From assembly GCF_010550245.1 (NCBI RefSeq), contig NZ_JAAGLU010000007.1:1-64000 (forward strand): DNA of 64,000 nucleotides. Reading direction: 5' to 3'. The notes under the pieces were generated by a model that was not told the DNA's origin, searched no databases, and saw only the letters and a list, made by a program, of their open reading frames with translations. The stretch is from Streptomyces sp. SID12501. Lineage in GTDB: Bacteria > Actinomycetota > Actinomycetes > Streptomycetales > Streptomycetaceae. Of the stretch, positions 17,367-25,704 are shown one piece after another. The stretch's first letter is position 1. Each line of letters begins with the position of its first letter. Position numbers and translations under genes: made by a program.

Positions 17367-18022
17367 CAGAGGGCACCTTCCTGATCGGCCGGGCTGGTTC
17401 GCTCGATCGGGTGATTCCGGGAATCCAGGACAGAGGGGGAACTACCGGTCGCGGCTCGGGAGTTCAGAGGGGGAGAGCTCGACTCCGCCTTCGTCTTGCG
17501 GGACAGGACGATCGCCCCGACCAGGGCCGCGAGGAGAAGGACGGAGAGTGCCTCGAAGGGGAGGACCCAGTTCTGGAAGAGGCTCGCGCCGGTGACGGCG
17601 GTGGAGCCCGCGGCGGCGCCGTCCAGGTCGATCCAGGTCGCGCGGAAGGCGTCGACGACGACCCAGACCAGGGCGGCGGCGGAGGCGAGGGCCACGCCGA
17701 GGGCAGGCCACCGGTTGCCGGAGTCGGCGTCCGGGGAGCGGCCGATGGGGGCCCTGGTGAGCATCAGGCCGAAGAGGAGGAGGACGACGACGGAACCGAC
17801 GTAGATGAGGACCTGTACCCAGGCGATGAACTCGGCCGTGAGGAGGAGGTATTCGACGGCGAGGCCGCCGAGGGTCAGCACCAGCCACAGGGCGGCGTGC
17901 ACCAGTTGCCGGGTGGTGACGGTGACGAGCGCGGCGCCGAAGGTGACGAGGCCGACGAGGAGGAAGGCGATCTCGACGCCGGTCGGGGAGAGGAAGCCGT
18001 GGGTTGCGGCAGCGAGGGTCAC
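17366..18022 (-). CDS. nuoJ2: NADH dehydrogenase-like subunit J, second cluster
   Basis: A 218-residue protein with five hydrophobic segments and the NuoJ pattern [20 protein letters not shown] around segment 3, a helix that changes shape during coupling. The last about 45 residues are polar and Ser/Pro-rich. The GTG start lies within the nuoI2 stop (GTGA). It is shorter than the paralogue in the complete operon (279 residues), which has a different tail. Confidence 0.9.
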   Translation of the reverse strand: MTLAAATHGFLSPTGVEIAFLLVGLVTFGAALVTVTTRQLVHAALWLVLTLGGLAVEYLLLTAEFIAWVQVLIYVGSVVVLLLFGLMLTRAPIGRSPDADSGNRWPALGVALASAAALVWVVVDAFRATWIDLDGAAAGSTAVTGASLFQNWVLPFEALSVLLLAALVGAIVLSRKTKAESSSPPLNSRAATGSSPSVLDSRNHPIERTSPADQEGAL

Positions 18023-18636
18023 GACGTGCCCTCCTGCGGCTCGGTGGGCACGGTGGGCTCGTTCGGCTCGGCCTGGGTGGCCTGCGCGGTGGCCAGCTTC
18101 TCCGCCGTTTTGCGGGCGGTGGCGATTTCCTTCGGTTCCTCGGCGGCGGGGTCGAGGGCGGGCGGGGCCGGAACCGTCCACATCCACTCGCGGAGCTTGT
18201 CGCGTTCGTGGGTGAGTTCGTGGATGTCGGTCTCGGCGTACTCGAACTCCGGGGACCAGAAGAGCGCGTCGAAGGGGCACACCTCGATGCAGATACCGCA
18301 GTACATGCAGAGGGAGAAGTCGATGGCGAAGCGGTCGAGGACGTTGCGGCTGCGCTCGCGGCCACCGGGGGCGGCGGCCGGAACCGTCTCCTTGTGGGAG
18401 TCGATGTAGATGCACCAGTCCGGGCACTCACGGGCGCACAGCATGCAGACCGTGCAGTTCTCCTCGAAGAGGCCGATGACTCCGCGGGTGCGGGGTGGGA
18501 GGTCGGGCTGGGCGTCCGGGTACTGCGCGGTGACGGTCTTCTTCGTCATCGTGCGGAGGGTGACGGCCAGGCCCTTGGCCAGGCCGATGCCGGGGATGCG
18601 GGACCTGGCGGGCGGGAGAGGCTCAGCCACGGTCAC
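18019..18636 (-). CDS. nuoI2: NADH dehydrogenase-like subunit I (two 4Fe-4S clusters), second cluster
   Basis: A 205-residue ferredoxin-type subunit. Two cluster motifs are intact: [12 protein letters not shown] and [16 protein letters not shown], matching N6a and N6b. NuoI hands electrons toward NuoB. With NuoE, F and G missing from this cluster, NuoI2 would be the natural entry point for a soluble donor such as ferredoxin. The Ala/Glu-rich C-terminal tail of about 50 residues is longer than usual. The GTG at 18636, overlapping the nuoH2 stop, is the preferred start. Confidence 0.92.
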   Translation of the reverse strand: MTVAEPLPPARSRIPGIGLAKGLAVTLRTMTKKTVTAQYPDAQPDLPPRTRGVIGLFEENCTVCMLCARECPDWCIYIDSHKETVPAAAPGGRERSRNVLDRFAIDFSLCMYCGICIEVCPFDALFWSPEFEYAETDIHELTHERDKLREWMWTVPAPPALDPAAEEPKEIATARKTAEKLATAQATQAEPNEPTVPTEPQEGTS

Positions 18637-19601
18637 GAGATCACCACCTTCACGATGCCGGTGAGGGCGATCTGGGCGAGGGAGAGGGGGACGAGGAGGG
18701 TCCAGGCGAGCTTCTGGAGCTGGTCCTCGCGCAGCCGGGGGTAGGTGACGCGCAGCCAGATCACGACGAAGGCCAGCACCGCCGACTTCAGGAGGGTCCA
18801 GACCCAGCCCAGGCCGTCGGCGGCCCAGGGGCCGTGCCAGCCACCCAGGAAGAGGACGGTGGTCAGACCGCACAGGACGACGATCCCGGCGTACTCGGCG
18901 AGGAGGAAGAGGGCGAAGCGGAGGCCGGTGTACTCGGTGTAGGCGCCGAAGATGATCTCCGAGTCGGCCACCGGCATGTCGAAGGGGGGCCGTTGGAGTT
19001 CGGCGAGGCCGGCCACGAAGAAGACGATCGCGCCGACGAGCTGCCAGGGCAGCCACCACCACTCGAAGGCGTCGAGGATGCCGGGGAGCGACACCGTTCC
19101 CGCCGCCATGGCGACCGAGGCGGCGGTGAGGAGCATCGGGAGTTCGTAGGCGAGGAGTTGGGCGGCGGTGCGCAGGCCGCCCAGGAGGGAGAACTTGTTG
19201 GCCGACGCCCAGCCGGCCATGAGCGAGCCGAGGACGCCGACGCCCATGACGGCGAGGACGAAGAAGATGCCCGCGTCGACGACCTCGCCGACGGCGCCCT
19301 CGCCCGGGCCGATCGGGATGGCGAGGAGGACGATGAGGTACGGGAGGAGGGCCACCGCGGGGGCGAGCTGGAAGATACGGCGGTCGGCTCCGGCCGGGAC
19401 GATGTCTTCCTTCTGCGCGAACTTCACGCCGTCCGCGACGAGTTGGGCCCAGCCGTGGAAGCCGCCGGCGTACATCGGGCCGAGGCGGCCCTGCATATGG
19501 GCCATCACCTTGTGCTCGGCCTGACCGACGATCAGAGGAAAGGTGAGGAAGACGACGAAGACGATCAGGAGTCGCAGGGCGACGTCGAGCGCGTCGTTCA
19601 C
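18633..19601 (-). CDS. nuoH2: NADH dehydrogenase-like subunit H, second cluster, with altered quinone-site motifs
   Basis: A 322-residue membrane subunit with about eight helices. The family pattern is clear ([46 protein letters not shown]). Two conserved signatures differ from the paralogue in the complete operon: [16 protein letters not shown] there is [16 protein letters not shown] here, and [14 protein letters not shown] there is [14 protein letters not shown] here (about residues 203-216). These loops line the quinone chamber in complex I, so quinone binding or coupling may differ. The start GTG overlaps the nuoC2 stop by four bases, leaving no room for nuoD-G. Confidence 0.92.
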   Translation of the reverse strand: MNDALDVALRLLIVFVVFLTFPLIVGQAEHKVMAHMQGRLGPMYAGGFHGWAQLVADGVKFAQKEDIVPAGADRRIFQLAPAVALLPYLIVLLAIPIGPGEGAVGEVVDAGIFFVLAVMGVGVLGSLMAGWASANKFSLLGGLRTAAQLLAYELPMLLTAASVAMAAGTVSLPGILDAFEWWWLPWQLVGAIVFFVAGLAELQRPPFDMPVADSEIIFGAYTEYTGLRFALFLLAEYAGIVVLCGLTTVLFLGGWHGPWAADGLGWVWTLLKSAVLAFVVIWLRVTYPRLREDQLQKLAWTLLVPLSLAQIALTGIVKVVIS

Positions 19602-20599
19602 TGCGAGCCTCCTGGCAGGTTGTCGGGCGCGGGGTTGTCGGGGGTGGTGTCCTCAGGGGCGGGGGGATCGGTCGGCTCAGGGGTCTTCGGGGTGGGTTCG
19701 TCGAAGGCCGGGCGGGCGTGGTGCCAGGGGGCGTCCGCCGTGGGTGGTGGCTCGGAGGGCTCGGTCGCCGGTGTCTGCGGCTGCTGCTGGGATGCCGAGC
19801 CCTGGCTCGCGCTGCGCGCTCGGCGGGGTGCGGCCGTCGGGGTCGGCGGGGTCGACGCGGCCTCCGTGGGGGTGCCCTCCGGTGCCGGGGTCTCGCTTGC
19901 CGGGGTCTCGCTTGCCGGAGGCTGGCTTGCCGAGCCGTCCGATGCCGTGCGGGTGCGGCGTACCGGGCGGTCGGCGGTGGTCGCGCGGCCGGCGGTGGCG
20001 CGGGCCGGGCGGGACGGGGCCGGGGGCAACTGGCCCTTCAGCGGGCCCCATTCGTTGGGGTCGGGGACGCCGGGCGGGAGCATCTGGCGGCGCTTGGGGC
20101 CACCGTGCTCCGACTCCCCCGGTTCCTTCGCGCCCGGCCAGGCCTTGGCGACCCGGGCCGCCAGCACGAAGTCCTTGCGGAGGGGGTGGCCCTCGAAGGT
20201 CTCCGGGAGGAGGAGGTGGTCCAGTCCCGGGTGGCCCTCGAAACGTACGCCGAACATCTCGTGCGTCTCGCGCTCGTGCCAGGCGGCGCCCGCGTAGACG
20301 TTCACCAGGGAGGGCAGTACGGCGGACTCGTGCGGGACCGTCGTCCGTACGAGGAGGCGGCGGACCGGGGAGAGGGCGACCACGTGGGCGGCGACTCGGA
20401 AGCCCGTGCCCGGTTCGTCGACCGCGCTGAGCCAGTCGAAGTAGGCGCACGAGAGTCGGTCGCGTGCTGTCTCCAGGGCCGCGGTCCAGGACGCCGGGGG
20501 TACGTCGACGGTCAGGACGTCGTACGACTCCTCGGCCGTGGCCTCCGTACCGAAGAGGTCCTCGGTGGGGGCGGGCAGCCAGCCGGTTGCCGCCGTCAT
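19598..20599 (-). CDS. nuoC2: NADH dehydrogenase-like subunit C with long disordered tail, second cluster
   Basis: A 333-residue protein. Residues about 25-150 are a complete 30-kDa subunit domain with the signature [18 protein letters not shown] and [10 protein letters not shown] (135-144). Residues about 155-333 are low-complexity sequence rich in Pro, Thr, Ala and Ser, with a repeated PASET unit near 270. In E. coli NuoC is fused at this end to NuoD, but no NuoD motif is seen in the tail. The ATG overlaps the nuoB2 stop by four bases. Confidence 0.9.
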   Translation of the reverse strand: MTAATGWLPAPTEDLFGTEATAEESYDVLTVDVPPASWTAALETARDRLSCAYFDWLSAVDEPGTGFRVAAHVVALSPVRRLLVRTTVPHESAVLPSLVNVYAGAAWHERETHEMFGVRFEGHPGLDHLLLPETFEGHPLRKDFVLAARVAKAWPGAKEPGESEHGGPKRRQMLPPGVPDPNEWGPLKGQLPPAPSRPARATAGRATTADRPVRRTRTASDGSASQPPASETPASETPAPEGTPTEAASTPPTPTAAPRRARSASQGSASQQQPQTPATEPSEPPPTADAPWHHARPAFDEPTPKTPEPTDPPAPEDTTPDNPAPDNLPGGSQ

Positions 20600-21237
20600 G
20601 TTGCCTCTCCCGGGGTCGGCGGCTGTACCAGGGGGCTCTGGAGCGCGGCCGTCGAGGGGCGCGTCGCCGGTCCGGACGCGTACCGCTCGCCCAGGGACTC
20701 CCGGGCGATCTTCTCCTGGAGCTTGAGGATGCCCTGGAGCAGCGCCTCGGGCCGGGGCGGGCAGCCGGGGACGTAGACATCGACCGGGATGATCTGGTCG
20801 ACGCCCTTCGTCACGGAGTAGGAGTCCCAGTACGGGCCGCCGCAGTTGCTGCACGCGCCGAAGGAGATGACGTACTTCGGCTCGGGCATCTGTTCGTACA
20901 GGCGCCGTACCGCCGGGGCCATCTTGTCCGTGACCGTGCCCGAGACCACCATCAGGTCGGCCTGGCGGGGCCCCGGGGCGAAGGGGATCACGCCGAGGCG
21001 GATGAAGTCGTGGCGGGCCATGGACGCGGCGATGAACTCGATCGCGCAGCAGGCGAGGCCGAAGTTGAAGACCCAGAGCGAGTAGCGGCGGCCCCAGTTC
21101 AGGACCACCTTCATCGGCTCGGGGGCCAGGCGGGCGAGGGCGCCCAGCCGCTTGGGCTCCGGCAGCAGTACGGGCACGGGCAATGGCGCAGGTGATGGCA
21201 CGGGTACAGGCGCCGGCGAGTTCGCTTCTGGCGTCAC
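20596..21237 (-). CDS. nuoB2: NADH dehydrogenase-like subunit B (cluster N2), second cluster
   Basis: A 213-residue subunit. All four N2 cluster ligands are present: the adjacent pair Cys63-Cys64 (GLACCAIEF), Cys129 (FGACSNCGG) and Cys159 (VPGCPPRPE). N2 is the last iron-sulfur cluster before quinone and normally sits against NuoD, which this locus lacks. The N-terminal 27 residues are a Pro/Val-rich extension. The GTG at 21237 is chosen because it gives a 4-nt overlap with nuoA2; a GTG two codons earlier (21243) is possible. Confidence 0.93.
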   Translation of the reverse strand: MTPEANSPAPVPVPSPAPLPVPVLLPEPKRLGALARLAPEPMKVVLNWGRRYSLWVFNFGLACCAIEFIAASMARHDFIRLGVIPFAPGPRQADLMVVSGTVTDKMAPAVRRLYEQMPEPKYVISFGACSNCGGPYWDSYSVTKGVDQIIPVDVYVPGCPPRPEALLQGILKLQEKIARESLGERYASGPATRPSTAALQSPLVQPPTPGEAT

Positions 21238-21647
21238 GTCCACGTCAGGACGCCCTTCTTGTATGCGTAGAGCAGGCCCACGGCCAGGAAGCCGAGGAAG
21301 ACGAACATCTCGACGAGGGTGGCCGCGCCGTAGCCGGGAGCCGCGAAGACGGTCGCCCAGGGGAACAGGAAGATCGAGTCGACGGCGAAGATTACGTAGA
21401 GGAAGGCGTAGACGTAGTAGCGGACCTGGGTGTGGGCCCAGCCCTCGCCGACGGGGTCGACACCGCACTCGTACGTCAGGAGCTTCTCGGGGGTCGGGAC
21501 CACGGGGCGCAGCAGGCGCCCGGCCCCGAAGGCGACCGCGACGAAGAGCACGCCGACGGCGACGAGCAGTCCGACGACGGAGTAGGACTGGAAGTACTCC
21601 GACGCTGCGATGTGTTCCGTCGTGGCTACGGCGGTCGGTACCGGCAC
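21234..21647 (-). CDS. nuoA2: NADH dehydrogenase-like subunit A, second cluster, first gene
   Basis: A 137-residue membrane protein with three hydrophobic segments and the NuoA motif [15 protein letters not shown] with its conserved Glu-Cys, followed by [16 protein letters not shown]. It starts at a GTG with a purine-rich GGAGCGAGGG ribosome site. It is the first gene of the ten-gene minus-strand operon and is divergent from the first sensor kinase gene; the shared 219-base region contains a palindrome and tandem repeats. Confidence 0.92.
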   Translation of the reverse strand: MPVPTAVATTEHIAASEYFQSYSVVGLLVAVGVLFVAVAFGAGRLLRPVVPTPEKLLTYECGVDPVGEGWAHTQVRYYVYAFLYVIFAVDSIFLFPWATVFAAPGYGAATLVEMFVFLGFLAVGLLYAYKKGVLTWT

Positions 21648-21753
21648 GTCCGTCCCTCGCTCCCTGGCCTCGTGACATCTCGCCCCTGGCGTTCGGCGAT
21701 CTGTACGGACGGGAGTCTAGGGCCTGCTAAAGAGACAGTAAGCAGCCCGTCAC

Positions 21754-21810
21754 ACATGGCCATGTCCGGCTGGTGTGCAAGTGGTGTGCAAGGTGGGGTT
21801 TTCCCCCGGG
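21754..21810. promoter_or_regulatory. Divergent control region: palindrome, tandem 11-mers and a G4-T4-C5 motif
   Basis: Between nuoA2 and the first kinase gene lie a 12-base palindrome ACATGGCCATGT (21754-21765), two head-to-tail copies of TGGTGTGCAAG (21771-21781, 21782-21792) and GGGGTTTTCCCCC (21795-21807). The last motif recurs in related form before the second kinase and the regulator gene. The spacing suggests regulator binding sites; which protein binds is unknown. Confidence 0.5.
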
Positions 21811-21866
21811 TCGCCGGGCGGTCCGCCTCATGGCGCCGAGGCGCGGCGACGGGCAGGCTGGCGGGC

Positions 21867-23078
21867 ATGACCGCACGTATCACCGCCACCAGCGCGGAAA
21901 CCGAGGGCGACCTACTGCCCCCTGTCCGTTTCGCTCTCGATCCGCACACCTGGAAGGAGATCGCCCACCTTCTGGCCAACCTGCCGATGGCGCTGTTCGG
22001 TTTCGTGTACGTGGTGACCGTGGTGAGTGTGGGTTCCTTCCTCACGCTCACGGTCGTCGGTCTTCCGATGCTCGCCGCGGGGCTGATGGGCGCGCGCCTG
22101 TTGGGCCGGTTCGAGCGGGCGCGGGCCAGGGCGCTGCTCGGATTGCGGGTGGACGAGCCGAGTCCGCTGCCGCTGGGGGGCGGGCGGGGCGCCCGTGGTC
22201 AGGAGCTCGGGTTCTTCGGGCGGTTGATGCTGGCGCTGAAGGATCCGGTCGGCTGGCGCACCATGCTGTACGACTTCATCAGGCTGCCCTGGGGAATCCT
22301 CACGTTCACCCTCGTGCTGGTGTCGCTCTTCGTGCTGTGGCCGGTGCTGCCGTTCCTGGCACGGGGGCTCACGAACGTGGACCGGGTGATGGTGCGCGGG
22401 CTGCTGTCGCCCTCCGACGAGCTGGAACGCCGCATCTCCGAACTGGAGTCCGACCGGGGGGTCGTGGTCGACACGGCCGCCGCCGATCTGCGGCGCATCG
22501 AGCGCGATCTGCACGACGGGGCGCAGGCCCGGCTGGTGAACCTCGCGATGGGGCTCGGGCTGGCCAAGGAGAAGATCCTGGAGGGCCAGGCCGACGAACA
22601 CGTGGCGGCGATGGTCGAGGAGGCGCACGGCGAGGTGAAGCTCGCGCTTCAGGAGCTGCGTGACCTTGCGCGCGGGATCCATCCGGCCGTGCTGACCGAC
22701 CGCGGGCTGGACGCGGCGCTGTCCTCGGTGGCCTCGCGGTGCACCGTGCCGGTGAAGGTGAGCGCCGACCTGCCGGCCAGGCCTGCCGCCGCCATCGAGG
22801 GCATCGCCTACTTCACGGTCTCCGAGCTGCTCCAGAACATCAGCAAGCACAGCGGGGCGCGGAACGCCTCCGTCGACGTCTGGCGCACCGACGACCGGCT
22901 GCTGATCCAGGTCTGGGACGACGGGCGCGGCGGTGCGCGGCTCGACGGCGGTACGGGGATGGTGGGGCTCGCGGACCGGCTGGGCGCGGTGGACGGGCTG
23001 TTCGTCATCGACTCGCCCGAGGGCGGCCCCACCACGGTCACGGCCGAGCTGCCCTGGCGGGAACGGGTCGAGGCGTAG
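21867..23078 (+). CDS. Sensor histidine kinase with 'putative sensor' membrane domain, copy 1
   Basis: A 403-residue kinase. Residues about 35-180 form the actinobacterial sensor domain with four membrane segments in two pairs. A short coiled region and a HisKA_3 dimerisation domain follow, with the phosphorylated His216 in RRIERDLHDGAQARLV. The ATPase domain shows the N box (SELLQNISKHS) and G boxes (DDGRGGA, GTGMVGLADRL). It pairs with the NarL-type regulator downstream. It is very similar to the next kinase from the HisKA_3 domain onward, so the pair arose by duplication. The ATG at 21867 precedes the sensor domain. Confidence 0.9.
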   Translation: MTARITATSAETEGDLLPPVRFALDPHTWKEIAHLLANLPMALFGFVYVVTVVSVGSFLTLTVVGLPMLAAGLMGARLLGRFERARARALLGLRVDEPSPLPLGGGRGARGQELGFFGRLMLALKDPVGWRTMLYDFIRLPWGILTFTLVLVSLFVLWPVLPFLARGLTNVDRVMVRGLLSPSDELERRISELESDRGVVVDTAAADLRRIERDLHDGAQARLVNLAMGLGLAKEKILEGQADEHVAAMVEEAHGEVKLALQELRDLARGIHPAVLTDRGLDAALSSVASRCTVPVKVSADLPARPAAAIEGIAYFTVSELLQNISKHSGARNASVDVWRTDDRLLIQVWDDGRGGARLDGGTGMVGLADRLGAVDGLFVIDSPEGGPTTVTAELPWRERVEA

Positions 23079-23095
23079 GTGTCGGGGCGTAGGTA

Positions 23096-23112
23096 GGGAA
23101 AACCCCCGGGGG
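23096..23112. promoter_or_regulatory. GGGAAAACCCCCGGGGG motif ahead of the second kinase gene
   Basis: This is the inverse form of the G/T4/C motif found before the first kinase gene (21795-21810), here 18 bases after the first kinase stop. It is flanked by CGTAGG (from about 23088) and CCTACG, which could pair. A shared binding site in the locus is inferred. Confidence 0.4.
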
Positions 23113-23266
23113 AAGACGCCTACGTGCTCCATGGTCCGTGGCGCCCGGTGCGAGCAGGCTGATGACAGGCGAGCAGGACACCTGCGAGCAGCCAGACATA
23201 CATACAGCTGGCCGGCCGGCTGAACTGACTGGCCGATGAGTCGACCTAGCAGAACGGACTGGACCG

Positions 23267-24637
23267 ATGGCCATGGAGTACGGGCAGGGGTACGGGCGGC
23301 AGGGCGGCCCCGGGGCCGGATTCCACGGCACGGCCGACGGGGGCACCGGGGAGCGGCGGCATCGGTTGCCGGCCGTGTTGCGGGCGCCCGTCGAGGCGCG
23401 CAGTTGGCGGGAGTTCGGGTATGTGCTGTTGAGCCTGCCGGTCAGCGTGCTGGTGTTCTCGTACGCCGTCACCCTGGCCTTCACCGGCTCGCTTCTCCTC
23501 ATCACCTTCCTCGGGATCCCGGTGCTGGCCGTGGGCCTGGCGGGGTGCCTGGGGTTCGGTGTGCTGGAGCGGAAGATGGCGCGCGGACTGCTCGGGCTCG
23601 ACGTGGCCGAACCGGAGCCGGTGCGGGGACGGAAGCCCGGAGTGGCGGCCTGGATGGGGGCCGTGCTCAAGAGCGGGACCTCGTGGCGGCATCTGCTGTA
23701 CTCGGTGCTGCATATGCCGTGGGCGGTGTTCTCGTTCGTGATCTCGGTGACCTTCTGGGTGTACGGGTGGGCGCTGTTCACGTATCCGGTGTGGTTCTGG
23801 CTCTTCCCGATGCACGGCGGACAGGACGGCCTCCAGCTGTACGGCGACGAGACCCACAGCATCTATCTCGACAACCCGTTCGAGATCACGGTGACCGCGC
23901 TGGTCGGGCTGTTGTTCACCATGGCAACACCCTGGATCGTGCGGGCACTGACCCTCGTGGACCGGTTGATGGTGCAGGGGCTGCTCAGCCCGTCGCGGCT
24001 GGCGACGCGGGTCGTCGAGCTGGAGTCCGACCGGGGGGTCGTCGTCGACACCGCCGCCGCTGATCTGCGGCGTATCGAGCGGGATCTGCACGACGGGGCG
24101 CAGGCGCGGCTGGTGGCGCTGGCCATGGATCTGGGGCTCGCGAAGGAGAAGCTCACGGAGGATCCGCAGGCGGCGGCGCGCATGGTGGGCGAGGCGCACG
24201 GTGAGGTGAAGACGGCGTTGCAGGAGCTGCGGGATCTTGCGCGCGGGATCCATCCGGCGGTGCTGACGGACCGGGGGCTGGACGCGGCACTGTCCGCGGT
24301 TGCCTCGCGGTGTGTGGTGCCGGTGCGGGTGGATGTGGATCTGGTGGAGCGGCCGGCCGCCGCGATCGAGGGGATCGCGTACTTCACCGTGTCGGAGCTG
24401 CTGCAGAACATCAGCAAGCACGCGCGGGCGACGGGGGCGTCGGTGGATGTGTGGCAGGTGGAGAACCGGTTGATGCTGCAGGTGGTGGATGACGGGGTGG
24501 GGGGTGCGGATGCCTCCGGCGGGTCCGGGTTGGCGGGGTTGGCGGGGCGGCTCGACGCGGTGGACGGGATTCTGCTGGTGGATTCGCCGGTGGGTGGGCC
24601 CACCCGGGTGACCGCGGAGTTGCCCTGGCGGGGGTGA
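23267..24637 (+). CDS. Sensor histidine kinase with 'putative sensor' membrane domain, copy 2
   Basis: A 456-residue paralogue of the preceding kinase. It has a Gly-rich N-terminus of about 40 residues, then the four-segment sensor domain (about 50-235) with a longer loop between the last two segments (residues about 170-205, WFWLFPMHGGQDGLQ), which could be the ligand-sensing part. The HisKA_3 His is His275 (DLHDGAQARLVALAMD). The N and G boxes are intact. From residue about 250 on it is nearly the same as copy 1, while the sensor parts differ, so the two probably read different signals and feed one regulator. A strong terminator follows. Confidence 0.9.
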   Translation: MAMEYGQGYGRQGGPGAGFHGTADGGTGERRHRLPAVLRAPVEARSWREFGYVLLSLPVSVLVFSYAVTLAFTGSLLLITFLGIPVLAVGLAGCLGFGVLERKMARGLLGLDVAEPEPVRGRKPGVAAWMGAVLKSGTSWRHLLYSVLHMPWAVFSFVISVTFWVYGWALFTYPVWFWLFPMHGGQDGLQLYGDETHSIYLDNPFEITVTALVGLLFTMATPWIVRALTLVDRLMVQGLLSPSRLATRVVELESDRGVVVDTAAADLRRIERDLHDGAQARLVALAMDLGLAKEKLTEDPQAAARMVGEAHGEVKTALQELRDLARGIHPAVLTDRGLDAALSAVASRCVVPVRVDVDLVERPAAAIEGIAYFTVSELLQNISKHARATGASVDVWQVENRLMLQVVDDGVGGADASGGSGLAGLAGRLDAVDGILLVDSPVGGPTRVTAELPWRG

Positions 24638-24648
24638 GGCGAGAGCGG

Positions 24649-24691
24649 GGGCGGGTGGTGGGGCGGGTTTGTTTCGCCCCACCACCCGCCC
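24649..24691 (+). terminator. Perfect 17-bp terminator after the second kinase gene
   Basis: Arms at 24649-24665 (GGGCGGGTGGTGGGGCG) and 24675-24691 pair without mismatch around a T-rich 9-base loop, 12 bases after the stop. It separates the kinase gene from the regulator gene. Confidence 0.8.
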
Positions 24692-24741
24692 TTACCCGTC
24701 CCGCTCCTGGAGGCTGGCTGGTGCCGGGCTGGACGGATGTG

Positions 24742-24761
24742 CCCGGGGGTGGGAAAATCCG
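24742..24761. promoter_or_regulatory. Related CCCGGGGGTGGGAAAATCCG motif ahead of the regulator gene
   Basis: A third form of the G/A4/C motif, here about 78 bases before the regulator GTG. The terminator upstream implies that the regulator gene has its own promoter in this stretch. Autoregulation through the three motifs is a hypothesis. Confidence 0.4.
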
Positions 24762-24838
24762 TCGACAACAACCCCTTCCTCGTCCGAATACTGGGATGCT
24801 GGAGCCTGGTGTTCGGACAGGGTGGGGAGCCGGGAATC

Positions 24839-25510
24839 GTGAAGGACAGGGTACGGGTGGTCATCGCCGAGGATTCAGTGCTGCTGAGAGAGGGCCTGAC
24901 CCGGTTGCTGACCGACCGTGGGCATGATGTCGTCGCCGGTGTGGGTGACGGGGTCGCGCTGATCAAGACCATTACCGATCTCGCCGCGCAGGACGAGCTT
25001 CCGGACGTGGTCGTCGCGGATGTGCGGATGCCGCCCACGCATACCGACGAAGGGGTCCGGGCCGCCGTACAGCTGCGGAAATCGCATCCGGGACTGGGTG
25101 TGCTCGTGCTGTCGCAGTACGTCGAGGAGCGGTACGCGACCGAGCTGCTCGCCGGGTCCAGCCGGGGCGTCGGGTATCTGCTGAAGGACCGGGTCGCCGA
25201 GGTGCGGGAGTTCGTGGACGCGGTGGTGCGGGTGGCCCAGGGGGGTACCGCGCTCGATCCCGAGGTCGTGGCCCAACTGCTGGGCCGCAGCCGTAAGCAG
25301 GACGTGCTCGCCGGGCTCACTCCCCGGGAGCGCGAGGTGCTGGGGCTCATGGCGGAGGGCCGGACGAATTCGGCCATCGCACGTCAACTCGTCGTGAGTG
25401 ACGGTGCCGTCGAGAAGCACGTCAGCAACATATTCCTGAAGCTGGGGCTCTCCCCCAGCGACGGCGATCACCGGCGTGTACTGGCCGTTCTGACCTACCT
25501 CAACACCTGA
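24839..25510 (+). CDS. NarL/LuxR-family response regulator
   Basis: A 223-residue regulator. The receiver domain shows acidic Glu11-Asp12, the phosphorylated Asp61 (VVVADVRMPP) and Lys116 (GYLLKDRV). The LuxR-type helix-turn-helix covers about residues 160-205 (LTPREREVLGLMAEGRTNSA and VEKHVSNIFLKLGL). The GTG at 24839 is chosen since the receiver fold begins within a few residues and a GGGGAGC ribosome site precedes it; the longer upstream frame is not family-like. It is the obvious partner of the two kinases. Targets may include nuoA2 or korA on either side, which is inference from position. Confidence 0.92.
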   Translation: MKDRVRVVIAEDSVLLREGLTRLLTDRGHDVVAGVGDGVALIKTITDLAAQDELPDVVVADVRMPPTHTDEGVRAAVQLRKSHPGLGVLVLSQYVEERYATELLAGSSRGVGYLLKDRVAEVREFVDAVVRVAQGGTALDPEVVAQLLGRSRKQDVLAGLTPREREVLGLMAEGRTNSAIARQLVVSDGAVEKHVSNIFLKLGLSPSDGDHRRVLAVLTYLNT

Positions 25511-25514
25511 CCAC

Positions 25515-25536
25515 TTGACATCTGACACGCTGTCAG
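25515..25536 (+). promoter_or_regulatory. TTGACA box with CTGACA-CGC-TGTCAG palindrome upstream of korA
   Basis: A perfect -35 hexamer TTGACA (25515-25520) is followed after one base by the palindrome CTGACA/TGTCAG (25522-25527, 25531-25536) in the spacer where a repressor would block RNA polymerase. Palindromes of the TGACA-N3-TGTCA type are typical of TetR-family operators. No good -10 box can be assigned. The korA start is about 170 bases downstream. Confidence 0.5.
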
Positions 25537-25704
25537 TACCGCGGGGCAGGAAATCGTGACAAGTCCGGGCGCCGTACCGTCTCAAAATGGCGTCCACCAT
25601 GCGATCGGTCCCGGGAAGGCCACCCTTACCGACGTACTGTTGATCCTGGGAGGGTCCGCGGGAGGACCGGTCCCAGGCCGCCGCCTCGAAGGAGGTCCAG
25701 TTCA

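Noticed and set aside
20060..20120. NuoD remnant in the nuoC2 tail
   Set aside because: The tail was read for NuoD signatures such as the histidine loop and C-terminal motif seen at 63564-64000. None is present; it is simple low-complexity sequence.
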